64,000 bases of DNA from Pedobacter kyonggii (GTDB lineage Bacteria > Bacteroidota > Bacteroidia > Sphingobacteriales > Sphingobacteriaceae): contig NZ_SIXF01000004.1 in the NCBI RefSeq assembly GCF_004310665.1, forward strand, positions 89,742 through 153,741. The letters run 5' to 3'. Of the stretch, positions 16,649-25,254 are shown piece after piece. The translations under genes were made by a program, and so were the position numbers. Numbering within the stretch: position 1 is the first letter of the stretch; each line of letters opens with the position of its first letter. Below the pieces are notes generated by a model. That model saw nothing but the letters and a program-made list of their open reading frames with translations, made no database searches and was not told the DNA's origin.

Positions 16649-17488
16649 TTAAATATCACTTAGGTTAAAGGTATCTGCTACGCGGATTCCTTTTTCTGTT
16701 CTTTGTAAAGTGCAGCATTCATTAACTGGATCATGCTCGAGGTATAATATATAGTTGTTGTTTACCGCTTCTTCTAAAAATGCCTGTTTCTCGGTCAATG
16801 TTTTTAATGGGAACATATCGTAGGCCATTACATAGGGTAGGGGGAGGTGGCCTACTGAAGGTAAAAGATCGGCCATATACACGATGGTTTTCCCCTTGTA
16901 ATTAATTTTGGGCAACATCATGGCATCGGTGTGACCATAGGCAAAACTGATATTGATATTTTTCTGCCATTCGATATTTTCTTTTTCCTCCACAAATTTA
17001 AGCTGCCCGCTTTCCTGGATCGGCATGATATTTTCTTTTAAGAAAGAGGCTTTTTCCCTTGCATTTGGTTCTATCGCCCATTGCCAATGTTTTTCATTAC
17101 TCCAATAATGTGCATTTTTAAAGGCTGGTATCAGTTTCTCGTTTTCTCTTACTATCGCCCCACCAACATGATCGAAGTGCAGGTGTGTAAGGAAAACATC
17201 AGTAATATCGGCTGTACTAAAACCCAAATGCGCCAGCGATTTTTCCATCGAATCATCCCCATGCAAATAATAATGACTGAAAAACTTTTCATCCTGTTTA
17301 TTTCCAATCCCGGTATCCACTAAAATCAATTGATTACCCTCTTCAATTAAAAGGCAGCGCATGGCCCAGGTGCAAAGATTATTCGCATCAGCAGGGTTGG
17401 TTTTTTGCCAGATGGCCTTGGGTACAACGCCGAACATAGCGCCACCATCTAATTTAAATAAGCCTGTGTTTATGGTGTGGAGTTTCAT
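16649..17488 (-). CDS. MBL-fold metallo-hydrolase
   Basis: This 279-residue metallo-beta-lactamase-fold hydrolase is cytoplasmic, with no signal peptide. The dinuclear zinc motif T-H-L-H-F-D-H-V-G-G gives H102, H104, D106 and H107. Further ligands are H186 (Y-G-H-T-D-A), D207 (M-A-D-L-L) and H252 (L-E-H-D-P). The arrangement is that of AHL-lactonase/glyoxalase II-like enzymes, but the substrate cannot be told. It is the first gene of a two-gene unit with the GNAT gene. Three 14-bp tandem repeats (17495-17536) lie immediately upstream. Confidence 0.9.
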   Translation of the reverse strand: MKLHTINTGLFKLDGGAMFGVVPKAIWQKTNPADANNLCTWAMRCLLIEEGNQLILVDTGIGNKQDEKFFSHYYLHGDDSMEKSLAHLGFSTADITDVFLTHLHFDHVGGAIVRENEKLIPAFKNAHYWSNEKHWQWAIEPNAREKASFLKENIMPIQESGQLKFVEEKENIEWQKNINISFAYGHTDAMMLPKINYKGKTIVYMADLLPSVGHLPLPYVMAYDMFPLKTLTEKQAFLEEAVNNNYILYLEHDPVNECCTLQRTEKGIRVADTFNLSDI

Positions 17489-17494
17489 TTTTGT

Positions 17495-17536
17495 AGTATC
17501 AAGTAATTAGTATCGAGTAATTAGTATCGAGTATCA
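17495..17536. repeat. 14-bp tandem repeat, three units
   Basis: AGTATCAAGTAATT, AGTATCGAGTAATT and AGTATCGAGTATCA follow one another starting 7 bases upstream of the MBL-fold ATG, in its probable promoter or leader. Confidence 0.8.
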
Positions 17537-17557
17537 AGACTGGAATTGGCTAAAAAT

Positions 17558-17593
17558 ACAAAAACCCTTCAGCTTTAACTAAAGGGTTTTTGT
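17558..17593 (-). terminator. Rho-independent terminator of lpdA
   Basis: ACAAAAACCCTT pairs with AAGGGTTTTTGT around an 11-12-base loop. It is followed by a T-rich stretch on the minus strand and lies about 64 bases past the lpdA stop. Confidence 0.65.
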
Positions 17594-17656
17594 AAATGAT
17601 ATTGGTTTTACTTATCGATGTGGCACCTTATGCCTTCCACCTTTAAACCTTCTACC

Positions 17657-19045
17657 TTATAAGTGTATCACTTCTCCGTATGCATCAGCTGCAGCTTCCA
17701 TAATGGCTTCGCTCATGGTAGGGTGAGGGTGAACAGATTTAATCATTTCGTGACCAGTAGTTTCTAATTTACGTGCCACTACGATTTCGGCAATCATTTC
17801 GGTAACGTTGGCACCGATCATGTGTGCGCCTAATAATTCTCCGTATTTAGCGTCGAAAATTAATTTTACGAAACCATCTTTAGCGCCGGCAGCACTTGCT
17901 TTACCTGATGCAGAGAATGGGAATTTGCCGATTTTCAATTCGTAACCTGCTGCTTTTGCTGCTTTTTCAGTATAACCTACTGAAGCAATTTCTGGTGTGC
18001 AATAGGTACATCCAGGGATGTTGTTGTAATCTAATGGCTCTGCATGCTGACCAGCAATTTTTTCTACACAGATAATACCTTCTGCTGAAGCAACGTGTGC
18101 AAGTGCCTGTCCACCTACTACATCGCCAATTGCATAATAACCTTTAACTGAAGTATTGTAGAATTCGTCGGTAACGATTTTACCTTTCTCCGTTTTGATA
18201 CCGGTTTCTTCTAAACCTATGTTTTCGATGTTTGCTACGATACCAGCAGCTGAAAGCACGATGTCTGCTTCGATGGTCTGCATGCCCGAAGCTGTTTTAA
18301 CAGAAACTTTACAGCCTGCACCGCTTGTATCAACAGACTCTACACTTGCTGATGTCATTACGTCGATACCTACTTTTTTCAGGCTGCGTAACAATTGTTT
18401 AGAAACGTCTTCATCTTCTACAGGAACCACGTTATCCATAAATTCTACGATGGTTACTTTTGTACCCATGGTAGCGTAGAAATAAGCAAACTCTACACCG
18501 ATAGCACCAGAACCTACCACTACCATGCTTTTTGGTAATTCAGGAAGTACCATTGCCTGGCGGTAGCCGATAATTTTTTTGCCATCTTGTTTCAGGTTAG
18601 GTAATTCTCTTGAACGTGCGCCTGTAGCAATGATGATATTTTTAGCACTTAGTTCTTGTTGAGAACCATCTGCACCTTTAACTTCTAATTTGTTTCCTGG
18701 TTTTACTTTACCAGTACCCATAATTACGTCAATTTTATTTTTCTTCATTAAAAATTGAACGCCTTTACTCATGCCATCAGCCACACCACGGCTGCGTTTT
18801 ACCACAGCAGCAAAATCTGCAGTTGCTCCGGCAGTAGTAATTCCGTAATCAGCAGCATGATTAATATATTCGAAAACCTGAGCGCTTTTTAAAAGTGCTT
18901 TAGTAGGGATACAGCCCCAGTTTAAACAAATACCACCTAATGATTCACGCTCAACAATTGCAACTTTTAGTCCCAATTGAGAAGCTCTGATTGCAGCTAC
19001 GTAACCACCTGGGCCGCTGCCTAACACAATAACGTCGTAATTCAT
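17657..19045 (-). CDS. lpdA: Dihydrolipoyl dehydrogenase (E3)
   Basis: This 462-residue FAD disulfide oxidoreductase reoxidises dihydrolipoamide of 2-oxoacid dehydrogenase complexes and glycine cleavage, passing electrons to NAD+. The N-terminal FAD-binding G-S-G-P-G-G-Y is present. The redox-active disulfide is C40/C45 (G-G-I-C-L-N-W-G-C-I-P-T-K). The NAD-binding G-S-G-A-I-G-V-E-F and FAD motif Y-A-I-G-D-V follow. The C-terminal active-site H-P-H-P-T-M-S-E-A is complete. Length is typical. It is encoded alone, not beside E1/E2 genes, which is common in Bacteroidota. Confidence 0.96.
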   Translation of the reverse strand: MNYDVIVLGSGPGGYVAAIRASQLGLKVAIVERESLGGICLNWGCIPTKALLKSAQVFEYINHAADYGITTAGATADFAAVVKRSRGVADGMSKGVQFLMKKNKIDVIMGTGKVKPGNKLEVKGADGSQQELSAKNIIIATGARSRELPNLKQDGKKIIGYRQAMVLPELPKSMVVVGSGAIGVEFAYFYATMGTKVTIVEFMDNVVPVEDEDVSKQLLRSLKKVGIDVMTSASVESVDTSGAGCKVSVKTASGMQTIEADIVLSAAGIVANIENIGLEETGIKTEKGKIVTDEFYNTSVKGYYAIGDVVGGQALAHVASAEGIICVEKIAGQHAEPLDYNNIPGCTYCTPEIASVGYTEKAAKAAGYELKIGKFPFSASGKASAAGAKDGFVKLIFDAKYGELLGAHMIGANVTEMIAEIVVARKLETTGHEMIKSVHPHPTMSEAIMEAAADAYGEVIHL

Positions 19046-19763
19046 CTGTTTTTTTTAATTTGTTATTTATCTGTCAGATGGAGCTTACCATAATTAGATC
19101 ATCATTTTATAGATGTTTAATTATGGACGGTTCATATCTAATTTTAAAGAGATTTGTTTTTAATTGTTCTGTATTACTGTAATCTTCGGGTAAAGGAGTC
19201 TCTGCTTTGAGCAGATTAATCTCGTGGCTATAGTTTCCTATTTTCACATTACAAAAAGTTAAAAGACCATATTCCTTTAACAAGCGCTCAAAACTAAAAA
19301 AAAAATGTCAATTGGCTAAGCCAATATTGAGATAGCTGTTAAAATTTACAATGATTGAATATTGTTGTAGCAATTCTGCATCAGAATATTAATTATAATC
19401 TGGTTGATTTGCAGAATAATATATTGGTTAATTAACAAAAAGTTAAATAATCAAGATGTTTAAGGCTTAAAAATTGTTGTTAGTATGTATTATTTGAAAA
19501 ATACCAATGTTAACATAAGTTTTATGCTTAAATTATAATCAACTGATTGTTTCGTTATTAAAAATTTAGCTTTTTTATCAAAGTATTGATAAACTGAAAG
19601 TTATAATCCATGCAATATGTGTTAAATGTTGAAAAGTTTTGCCTGACTTAATGATTATTTAACATTGGATGTTAAAATGTGTTAAATTTTATTGGGTACA
19701 TTTGCAGCATTAATATCCCTAATAGTTATTATTCAACAACAAAAAACATTTAAAAAACAAAGT
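19046..19763. other. Long AT-rich intergenic region between divergent lpdA and the receptor gene
   Basis: No gene is seen. It contains a 15-base perfect palindrome (ATTGGCTAAGCCAAT, 19311-19325) of unknown meaning and a TACATTTG -7 box (19697-19704) about 60 bases before the receptor ATG. A TTG-initiated extension of the receptor frame back to 19692 overlaps this promoter and is not supported. Confidence 0.5.
19697..19704 (+). promoter_or_regulatory. -7 promoter box of the Oar-like receptor gene
   Basis: TACATTTG matches TAnnTTTG, leaving a leader of about 55 bases before the ATG at 19764. No good -33 element is visible. Confidence 0.45.
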
Positions 19764-22700
19764 ATGAAGAAATCTTTACTTTTAAGATTAGTACTGGTTA
19801 TTGTTGCGTTTGTAGGTTTTACCATTGGTGCAAATGCACAGGTAACCACATCATCAATGACAGGAACGATTAAGGATGCCAAAGGCGCCTTACCTGGTGC
19901 GAGTGTTAAAGCAACACATACACCAACTGGGACTGTTTATTCCGTATCTACAAATAACGATGGCCGTTTTACCATTGGTGGTATGCGGGTTGGTGGTCCT
20001 TATACCATTGAAGTTAGTTTTGTTGGTTACAGACCAGAGAAACAAACTGAAGTTTATTTAAAATTAGGTGAACCTTATGTTTTGAATTTGACATTGGTTG
20101 ATAATAGTGCAACCCTTGCAGAAGTGAAAGTTGTGGGGCAAAGCACAAGTAGCATATTGAATTCTAATAAAAATGGAACCTCAACCGTAATTAATAAAGA
20201 TCAAATCCAATCTCTTCCAACGATTACTCGTAGTGTTAACGATTTAACCCGTTTAACGCCACAAGCTAACGGTACGTCAATTGGTGGTGGTAACTACCGT
20301 TCAAACAACTTTACTGTTGATGGTGCTAATTTTAATAACCAATTTGGTATTGGTCAGAACATTCCTGCTGGTGGTTCTCCAATTTCAATTGATGCGTTAG
20401 AGCAGATTTCGATCAATGTAACGCCTTACGACGCTCGTCAAACAGGTTTTACCGGCGGTTCGGTTACGGCAGTAACGCGGTCTGGTACTAATAATTTTTC
20501 GGGTAATGCCTTTTATACGATGCGTGGCGAAGAGCAACAGGGGAAAAGGATAGGCGAAACATACAGGATCCCTACTTTACAAAGACTTGACGAGAAAAAT
20601 TATGGTTTTAGTTTAGGTGGGCCAATTGTAAAGGATAAATTGTTCTTTTTCGTAAATTATGAAAAGAAACATACTATTCAGCCAGGTACCCAACGTGTTG
20701 CAGCAACTGCAGCTACTCCGTATAGTCCTGCTAATCCAAACACTGTACAGGCTACGGAAGGCTTTTTAAACCAAGTTAGTTCTTACCTTTTGACAAGGTA
20801 TAACTATGTAACCGGTCCATATCAAGGTTATTCAAATATAAGCGACAATGAAAAAATGTTTGCGCGCTTAGATTGGAATATTACTAAAAACCACCGTTTT
20901 AGTGTACGTTACAACCAAGTAGAAAGTAAAACTCCTGCTTCTGCTAGTACCTCTACAGGTGGTTCGCCAATTGGTACCGTTACTGGTTATTCTTATCTAA
21001 ACGCAAGGTCAGGTACAGTTAGAAATGCTGGTTTACCTTTTGCAAATTCTAATTATTTTCAGGCAGCTAACCTATATTCTGGTGTTGCTGAGTTGAACTC
21101 TAATTTTGGTAGTAAAGTAACCAACGTTCTAAGAGCTACATATTCTCACCAAAATGACCCTCGTACCACAGATAGTTCTCCATTTCCATTGGTTGACATC
21201 TTAGATGGTACAGGAACAAGTGCAAATTTGGGTAATGTTTTAACCTCTTTTGGTTATGAGCCGTTTTCTTACGGCAATTTAAGAGATGTAACTTCATATA
21301 CTTATAGCGATGATTTGAGTTTAGCTTTAGGTAAACATAATTTAACATTGGGAGTTCAGGCTGAATATAGTACAACGAAAAATGGTTTCCAACGTTTTGG
21401 AACTGGTTTTTATACTTTCAGATCTTGGAATGATTTCATTACAAATCAGAGACCAGCTCAATACACTGTTACTTACCCTTTAACTGCCGATGGTTCTCAA
21501 GCTTATCCAAGCTTTAAATTCGCACAATATTCTGCTTACATTCAGGATGAATTCACTGTAACAGACCGTTTAAAATTAACGGCAGGTTTAAGAGTGGAGA
21601 GAGCTAGCTATCCTGATGTGACAGAAATCAAAACGCACCCATTGGTAGCTGGATTGAATTTCGCTGGTCAAAAAGTCGATACAGGAGTTTTACCTGAAAA
21701 CAAAATTTCTTTCTCTCCTCGCTTCGGTTTTAACTGGGATGTAATGGGTGACCGTTCATTCCAGGTACGTGGTGGTACTGGTATTTTTACAGGTCGAATT
21801 CCATTTGTATGGATTGTATCTCAATCGGGTGATGCTGGGTTATTGCAATATACTCAAAGCTATGTAGGTAACGCGGCTCCATTATTTAATCAAAGTATTG
21901 CGCCTCAATTAACTACAACAGCTCCTCCTGCGGGAAGTTCAATCCCTTCTTCTGGTATTAGTGTGATGGCTCCAGATCTTAAATTTCCGCAAACATGGAA
22001 ATCAAGTTTAGCATTTGATGTTAAGTTACCTTGGGGTGTTGTTGGAACTTTGGAAGGAATTTATGGTCGTGATCTTAACGTAGCTTTTGCTAAAAACTTA
22101 AATTTGGTTAATCCAGGTATCCAAATTACTGGTTACGGAGATACTAGATTATTCTATCCAGCAGCAAATACTGATAAATATTATAACCCTATCAATGCAT
22201 CTGGTTTACCTGTTACTCAAGGAACCCCAAGTGGTGGAGCCAATGGGACAATTACAGGGTTCAATGCAATTCAGATGACCAATGTTAAAGGTGGTTATAA
22301 CTGGATGGTAACAGCTCAATTAACTAAGCAGTTTAGAAGTGGTTTATCGGCAATGATTGCTTACACCCGTTCAGATCAACGCAATTATGGAGATCAAAGT
22401 GGTGACCAGCTAGCTAATTTGTGGTCATTACCTCAAACTTCCGGTAATCCCAATACCCCTACTTTAAGTTATTCAAGCAACTTGAATCCTGATCGTATTG
22501 TGGCTAATATTTCATATAGAAAAGCGTACTTTGGTAATTTAGCAACATCATTTTCGTTATTCTACGAAGGTACTCAACAAGGAAGATTCTCTTATACATA
22601 TAACGGTGATTACAATCGTGATGGTGTATCTGGAAATGACCTAATTTATATTCCTAAACAAGGTGAGTTTACTGCAACTGACTTCTCAGCCATACCTGCA

Positions 22701-23147
22701 AATACGAATGGCTATGCTAGGGCATATAGTGCGCAAGAGCAAGCTGATTTATTTGAGTCTTATATCAGTCAAGACAAGTACTTAAGCAAACATAGAGGCG
22801 AGTATGCAAAGCGTAATGGTGGGGCTTCTCCTTGGAGAAACCAATTCGACTTTAGATTAACACAAGAGGTTTTCAAGGATTTTGGAAAAACCAAAAACTC
22901 TTTCCAATTTACAGTTGATATTTTTAATGTTGGTAACTTGTTGAACCGTAAATGGGGTAATCAAAACTTCGTAAATAATGCTGCAATTCTTGTTCCTCAA
23001 AATATTTCATCTATTGCTGCCGGAACTAAACCAACTTTTAGATTGGCGAATTCATCGGGTGATATTGTTAAGGAAACTTTTGGTACAACCCAAACTATAT
23101 TGTCTACTTATTACATGCAGTTTGGAGTTCGTTATAACTTTAACTAA
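19764..23147 (+). CDS. Oar-like TonB-dependent outer-membrane receptor
   Basis: The start is set at ATG 19764 (MKKSLLLRLVLVIVAF...) because it gives a proper signal peptide ending G-A-N-A-Q; the longer frame would need a TTG. The protein has 1127 residues. After the signal comes a carboxypeptidase-regulatory-like domain (about 28-105), then a TonB plug with V-N-D-L-T-R-L-T-P and V-D-G-A-N-F-N-N. The rest is a large beta-barrel. Plug segments such as I-S-I-N-V-T-P-Y-D-A-R and the final F-G-V-R-Y-N-F-N are typical of the Oar (Myxococcus OmpA-related) family. Oar is known for export of a protein protease in Myxococcus. No SusD partner follows, so glycan import is not indicated. The next gene encodes a secreted protease. 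Confidence 0.9.
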   Translation: MKKSLLLRLVLVIVAFVGFTIGANAQVTTSSMTGTIKDAKGALPGASVKATHTPTGTVYSVSTNNDGRFTIGGMRVGGPYTIEVSFVGYRPEKQTEVYLKLGEPYVLNLTLVDNSATLAEVKVVGQSTSSILNSNKNGTSTVINKDQIQSLPTITRSVNDLTRLTPQANGTSIGGGNYRSNNFTVDGANFNNQFGIGQNIPAGGSPISIDALEQISINVTPYDARQTGFTGGSVTAVTRSGTNNFSGNAFYTMRGEEQQGKRIGETYRIPTLQRLDEKNYGFSLGGPIVKDKLFFFVNYEKKHTIQPGTQRVAATAATPYSPANPNTVQATEGFLNQVSSYLLTRYNYVTGPYQGYSNISDNEKMFARLDWNITKNHRFSVRYNQVESKTPASASTSTGGSPIGTVTGYSYLNARSGTVRNAGLPFANSNYFQAANLYSGVAELNSNFGSKVTNVLRATYSHQNDPRTTDSSPFPLVDILDGTGTSANLGNVLTSFGYEPFSYGNLRDVTSYTYSDDLSLALGKHNLTLGVQAEYSTTKNGFQRFGTGFYTFRSWNDFITNQRPAQYTVTYPLTADGSQAYPSFKFAQYSAYIQDEFTVTDRLKLTAGLRVERASYPDVTEIKTHPLVAGLNFAGQKVDTGVLPENKISFSPRFGFNWDVMGDRSFQVRGGTGIFTGRIPFVWIVSQSGDAGLLQYTQSYVGNAAPLFNQSIAPQLTTTAPPAGSSIPSSGISVMAPDLKFPQTWKSSLAFDVKLPWGVVGTLEGIYGRDLNVAFAKNLNLVNPGIQITGYGDTRLFYPAANTDKYYNPINASGLPVTQGTPSGGANGTITGFNAIQMTNVKGGYNWMVTAQLTKQFRSGLSAMIAYTRSDQRNYGDQSGDQLANLWSLPQTSGNPNTPTLSYSSNLNPDRIVANISYRKAYFGNLATSFSLFYEGTQQGRFSYTYNGDYNRDGVSGNDLIYIPKQGEFTATDFSAIPANTNGYARAYSAQEQADLFESYISQDKYLSKHRGEYAKRNGGASPWRNQFDFRLTQEVFKDFGKTKNSFQFTVDIFNVGNLLNRKWGNQNFVNNAAILVPQNISSIAAGTKPTFRLANSSGDIVKETFGTTQTILSTYYMQFGVRYNFN

Positions 23148-23167
23148 TACTTAATAAATTTATTGTT

Positions 23168-23195
23168 AAGCCCTGATCATTTGATCGGGGCTTTT
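23168..23195 (+). terminator. Rho-independent terminator of the receptor gene
   Basis: AAGCCCTGATC and GATCGGGGCTT pair around ATTT and are followed by TTTT-G-TTTT, 21 bases after the stop codon. It probably separates the receptor from the protease gene. Confidence 0.8.
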
Positions 23196-23521
23196 GTTTT
23201 TAACAACGTTTTTAAATAAACCACTTTGTATGTTTTAAGTGGTAGTTCATGTAATAAAACCGCTACTTCATGTAAAAATAATAATTGATTAATAGTTGAT
23301 GTGTACTTTTATAATGGAAAACAAAAAACTATTATGAAAAATGCACGCTCTCTTTGGAAAACAACCCTCTTCCTTTATTAGAATATTAACGTTTCGTCTT
23401 ATATAAACGATTCCCTGCCTAATTTCTAATTTAAATCGATCCCAAACCCGTGCTTTTATTGTTAATGGTAACTGTTTACGCTAATAATAAATATTGATTT
23501 AAACGCTAAAAACATCTTAAC
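23196..23521. other. Intergenic region before the astacin-like gene
   Basis: 326 bases of AT-rich DNA with no ORF, including a near-duplicated segment around GTAGTTCATGTAATAAAACC and CTACTTCATGTAAAAATAAT (23246-23284). It presumably holds the protease promoter; no clear -33/-7 pair is visible. Confidence 0.4.
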
Positions 23522-24715
23522 ATGAAAAAAATCTATTACATTTTTGCTGCGCTCCTTATTTTTGTGAGTGCGTGTAAAAAAGAAGCATCAATTAAGGGGA
23601 AGCAATTAGAAGCTCCTGGAAAAACCATTACCTATCACTTAAAAAACGGTGGAGAAGTAACTGTAGCAATTAACAAAAAAGGAGAATATGTTGTTGGGGG
23701 TGATGTTATTTTATCAAAAGACCAGATTGCTTATTTAGAATACAATAAAGTTGGTGATGGCAAAGAAACGACACCTAGAAGTACTTTTACGGCTGAGTAT
23801 CAAAAGTTATGGCCAAGTGGGATTATTTATTATAGTATCAGTAATACCATAAATAGTACTAATATAGGATTAGCAATAAATGAGTGGGAGTCTAACACAC
23901 CAATTCGTTTTGTTCAACGTACAAACCAAGCTAATTACGTTGATTTTACTGGCGCACCAGCCCAGGGATCTGGCTCATCTCAATTAGGTATGATTGGAGG
24001 TAGACAGGAGATTAAATTAGAGGACAATGCTAGTTTTACCACTATAGTTCATGAGATAGGACATGCAGTTGGTTTAATGCACGAGCAGACCAGAGCTGAT
24101 CGGGATCAATTTATTAATATAGATTTTTCAAACATCAATTCTGATTGGACTTATCAATATGCTACTTATAATGTGCAGGGTAGATCTGGATTTCAAATAG
24201 GAACTTTTGATTTTAATTCTATCATGTTATATCGCTCTTATGCCTCTGTGGCTAGCGTAAACGGAAATACTTCACCCCAAATGACCCGAAAAGATGGCTC
24301 TACCTGGAATGATCACTTTTTTCTTTCACAAGGCGATATTGATGGGGTGAATTATTTGTATAGACCAATTTATGTCAAACTTGTATCTGTCTATAACGAA
24401 GATGGCTCATATTATAATAGTAGTATTACAAATGAAGACGCAAGATTTGAATACTTTATCTCTTTAGAATTTTATAACGATGCAAGTTTTAATACCCCAA
24501 TCGATTTAGTTAATCCCGTTAGAATAAGATATATTAATAGTTTTGGTAGTCTTGAAGGCAATGGGGGATATCCTAGTGAAATTATAGCACCCATTGGAAG
24601 TCACTCAGTATATTTAGGAACAGCTCTGACTGAATATAGTTCGGAATATGGTAATTATAGATATTATAATTCATCATCTTTTACACTTTCATCAGGAATA
24701 GGGTACAAGTATTAA
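23522..24715 (+). CDS. Astacin-like (M12A) zinc metalloprotease lipoprotein
   Basis: This 397-residue protein is secreted and lipid-anchored: the signal peptide ends in lipobox V-S-A-C with C18. The zinc motif HEIGHAVGLMHEQTRADRD (177-195) is the full astacin signature, with ligands H177, H181 and H187 and catalytic E178. A Met-turn S-I-M-L-Y (M235, Y237) follows at the usual distance; astacins normally read S-x-M-H-Y. The C-terminal 130 residues, rich in Tyr, Asn and Ser, have no domain I recognise. It lies downstream of the Oar-like receptor but is separated from it by a terminator. Substrate is unknown; the family digests proteins, and some bacterial members degrade mucin or matrix proteins. 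Confidence 0.9.
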   Translation: MKKIYYIFAALLIFVSACKKEASIKGKQLEAPGKTITYHLKNGGEVTVAINKKGEYVVGGDVILSKDQIAYLEYNKVGDGKETTPRSTFTAEYQKLWPSGIIYYSISNTINSTNIGLAINEWESNTPIRFVQRTNQANYVDFTGAPAQGSGSSQLGMIGGRQEIKLEDNASFTTIVHEIGHAVGLMHEQTRADRDQFINIDFSNINSDWTYQYATYNVQGRSGFQIGTFDFNSIMLYRSYASVASVNGNTSPQMTRKDGSTWNDHFFLSQGDIDGVNYLYRPIYVKLVSVYNEDGSYYNSSITNEDARFEYFISLEFYNDASFNTPIDLVNPVRIRYINSFGSLEGNGGYPSEIIAPIGSHSVYLGTALTEYSSEYGNYRYYNSSSFTLSSGIGYKY

Positions 24716-24810
24716 TTCCAAACTTTGATTACAAATTAATATATGGGTAGCTCAAATTGGTTTAAAGTGATCCTTTGGTAAAATATCAATTGGTCGTTAT
24801 TTAATGAAAA

Positions 24811-24838
24811 TCCCCGATCATTTGATCGTCTTTTTTTG
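24811..24838 (+). terminator. Weak terminator-like hairpin after the protease gene
   Basis: CGATC-ATTT-GATCG followed by TCTTTTTTT. The core CCGATCATTTGATCG resembles the stem of the terminator at 23168, minus its outer pairs. Confidence 0.5.
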
Positions 24839-24913
24839 CAATAAACTAAAACCATTTCTACCAAAAAATAATTTTAATATTAGTCTATTTATTTAAAACT
24901 AATATTTAAAACA

Positions 24914-25195
24914 ATGAGCACTTCGAAACAGACCCATGATCATGCTACAATAAAAGCCTGGGCAGAGGAACATGGCGGTGTACCGGCAATAGTTGCAGAT
25001 ACAGCAAAAAGCAAAGGTGGTGGTATTTTAAGAATTCATTTTCCAAAGCATAGCGACAGTTCCTCAGATTTAAAGGAAACGGATTGGGATACTTTTTTTA
25101 AGACCTTTGATGACAATAAACTCGATTTTTTGCATCAGGATAAAAAAGCAGATGGAGAGGAGAGTACCTTCTATAAATTTGTAGCGCGTGAGTAA
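24914..25195 (+). CDS. Small conserved protein often mislabelled glucan branching enzyme, 93 aa
   Basis: The 93-residue soluble protein has the conserved pattern H-D-H-A-T-I-K-A-W-A-E-E-H-G-G-V-P-A at the N-terminus, then G-G-I-L-R-I-H-F-P and W-D-T-F-F-K-T-F-D-D, and ends Q-D-K-K-A-D-G-E-E-S-T-F-Y-K. Small proteins with this pattern are widespread in bacteria and carry a spurious 1,4-alpha-glucan branching enzyme label; no catalytic domain fits in 93 residues. Function unknown. It starts with ATG at 24914 and ends just before a bidirectional terminator shared with purM. Confidence 0.8.
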   Translation: MSTSKQTHDHATIKAWAEEHGGVPAIVADTAKSKGGGILRIHFPKHSDSSSDLKETDWDTFFKTFDDNKLDFLHQDKKADGEESTFYKFVARE

Positions 25196-25200
25196 TAAAT

Positions 25201-25237
25201 AAAAGGCTGCTGAAATTTAATTTTCAGCAGCCTTTTT
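25201..25237. terminator. Bidirectional terminator between small gene and purM
   Basis: AAAAGGCTGCTGAAA pairs with TTTCAGCAGCCTTTT around a short AT loop, with A and T runs on both sides. It serves both convergent genes. Confidence 0.88.
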
Positions 25238-25254
25238 AAATTGTATCTTAATTC

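Noticed and set aside
19692-19763. N-terminal extension of the Oar-like receptor from a TTG
   Set aside because: It overlaps the TACATTTG promoter box, and the ATG at 19764 gives a perfect signal peptide.
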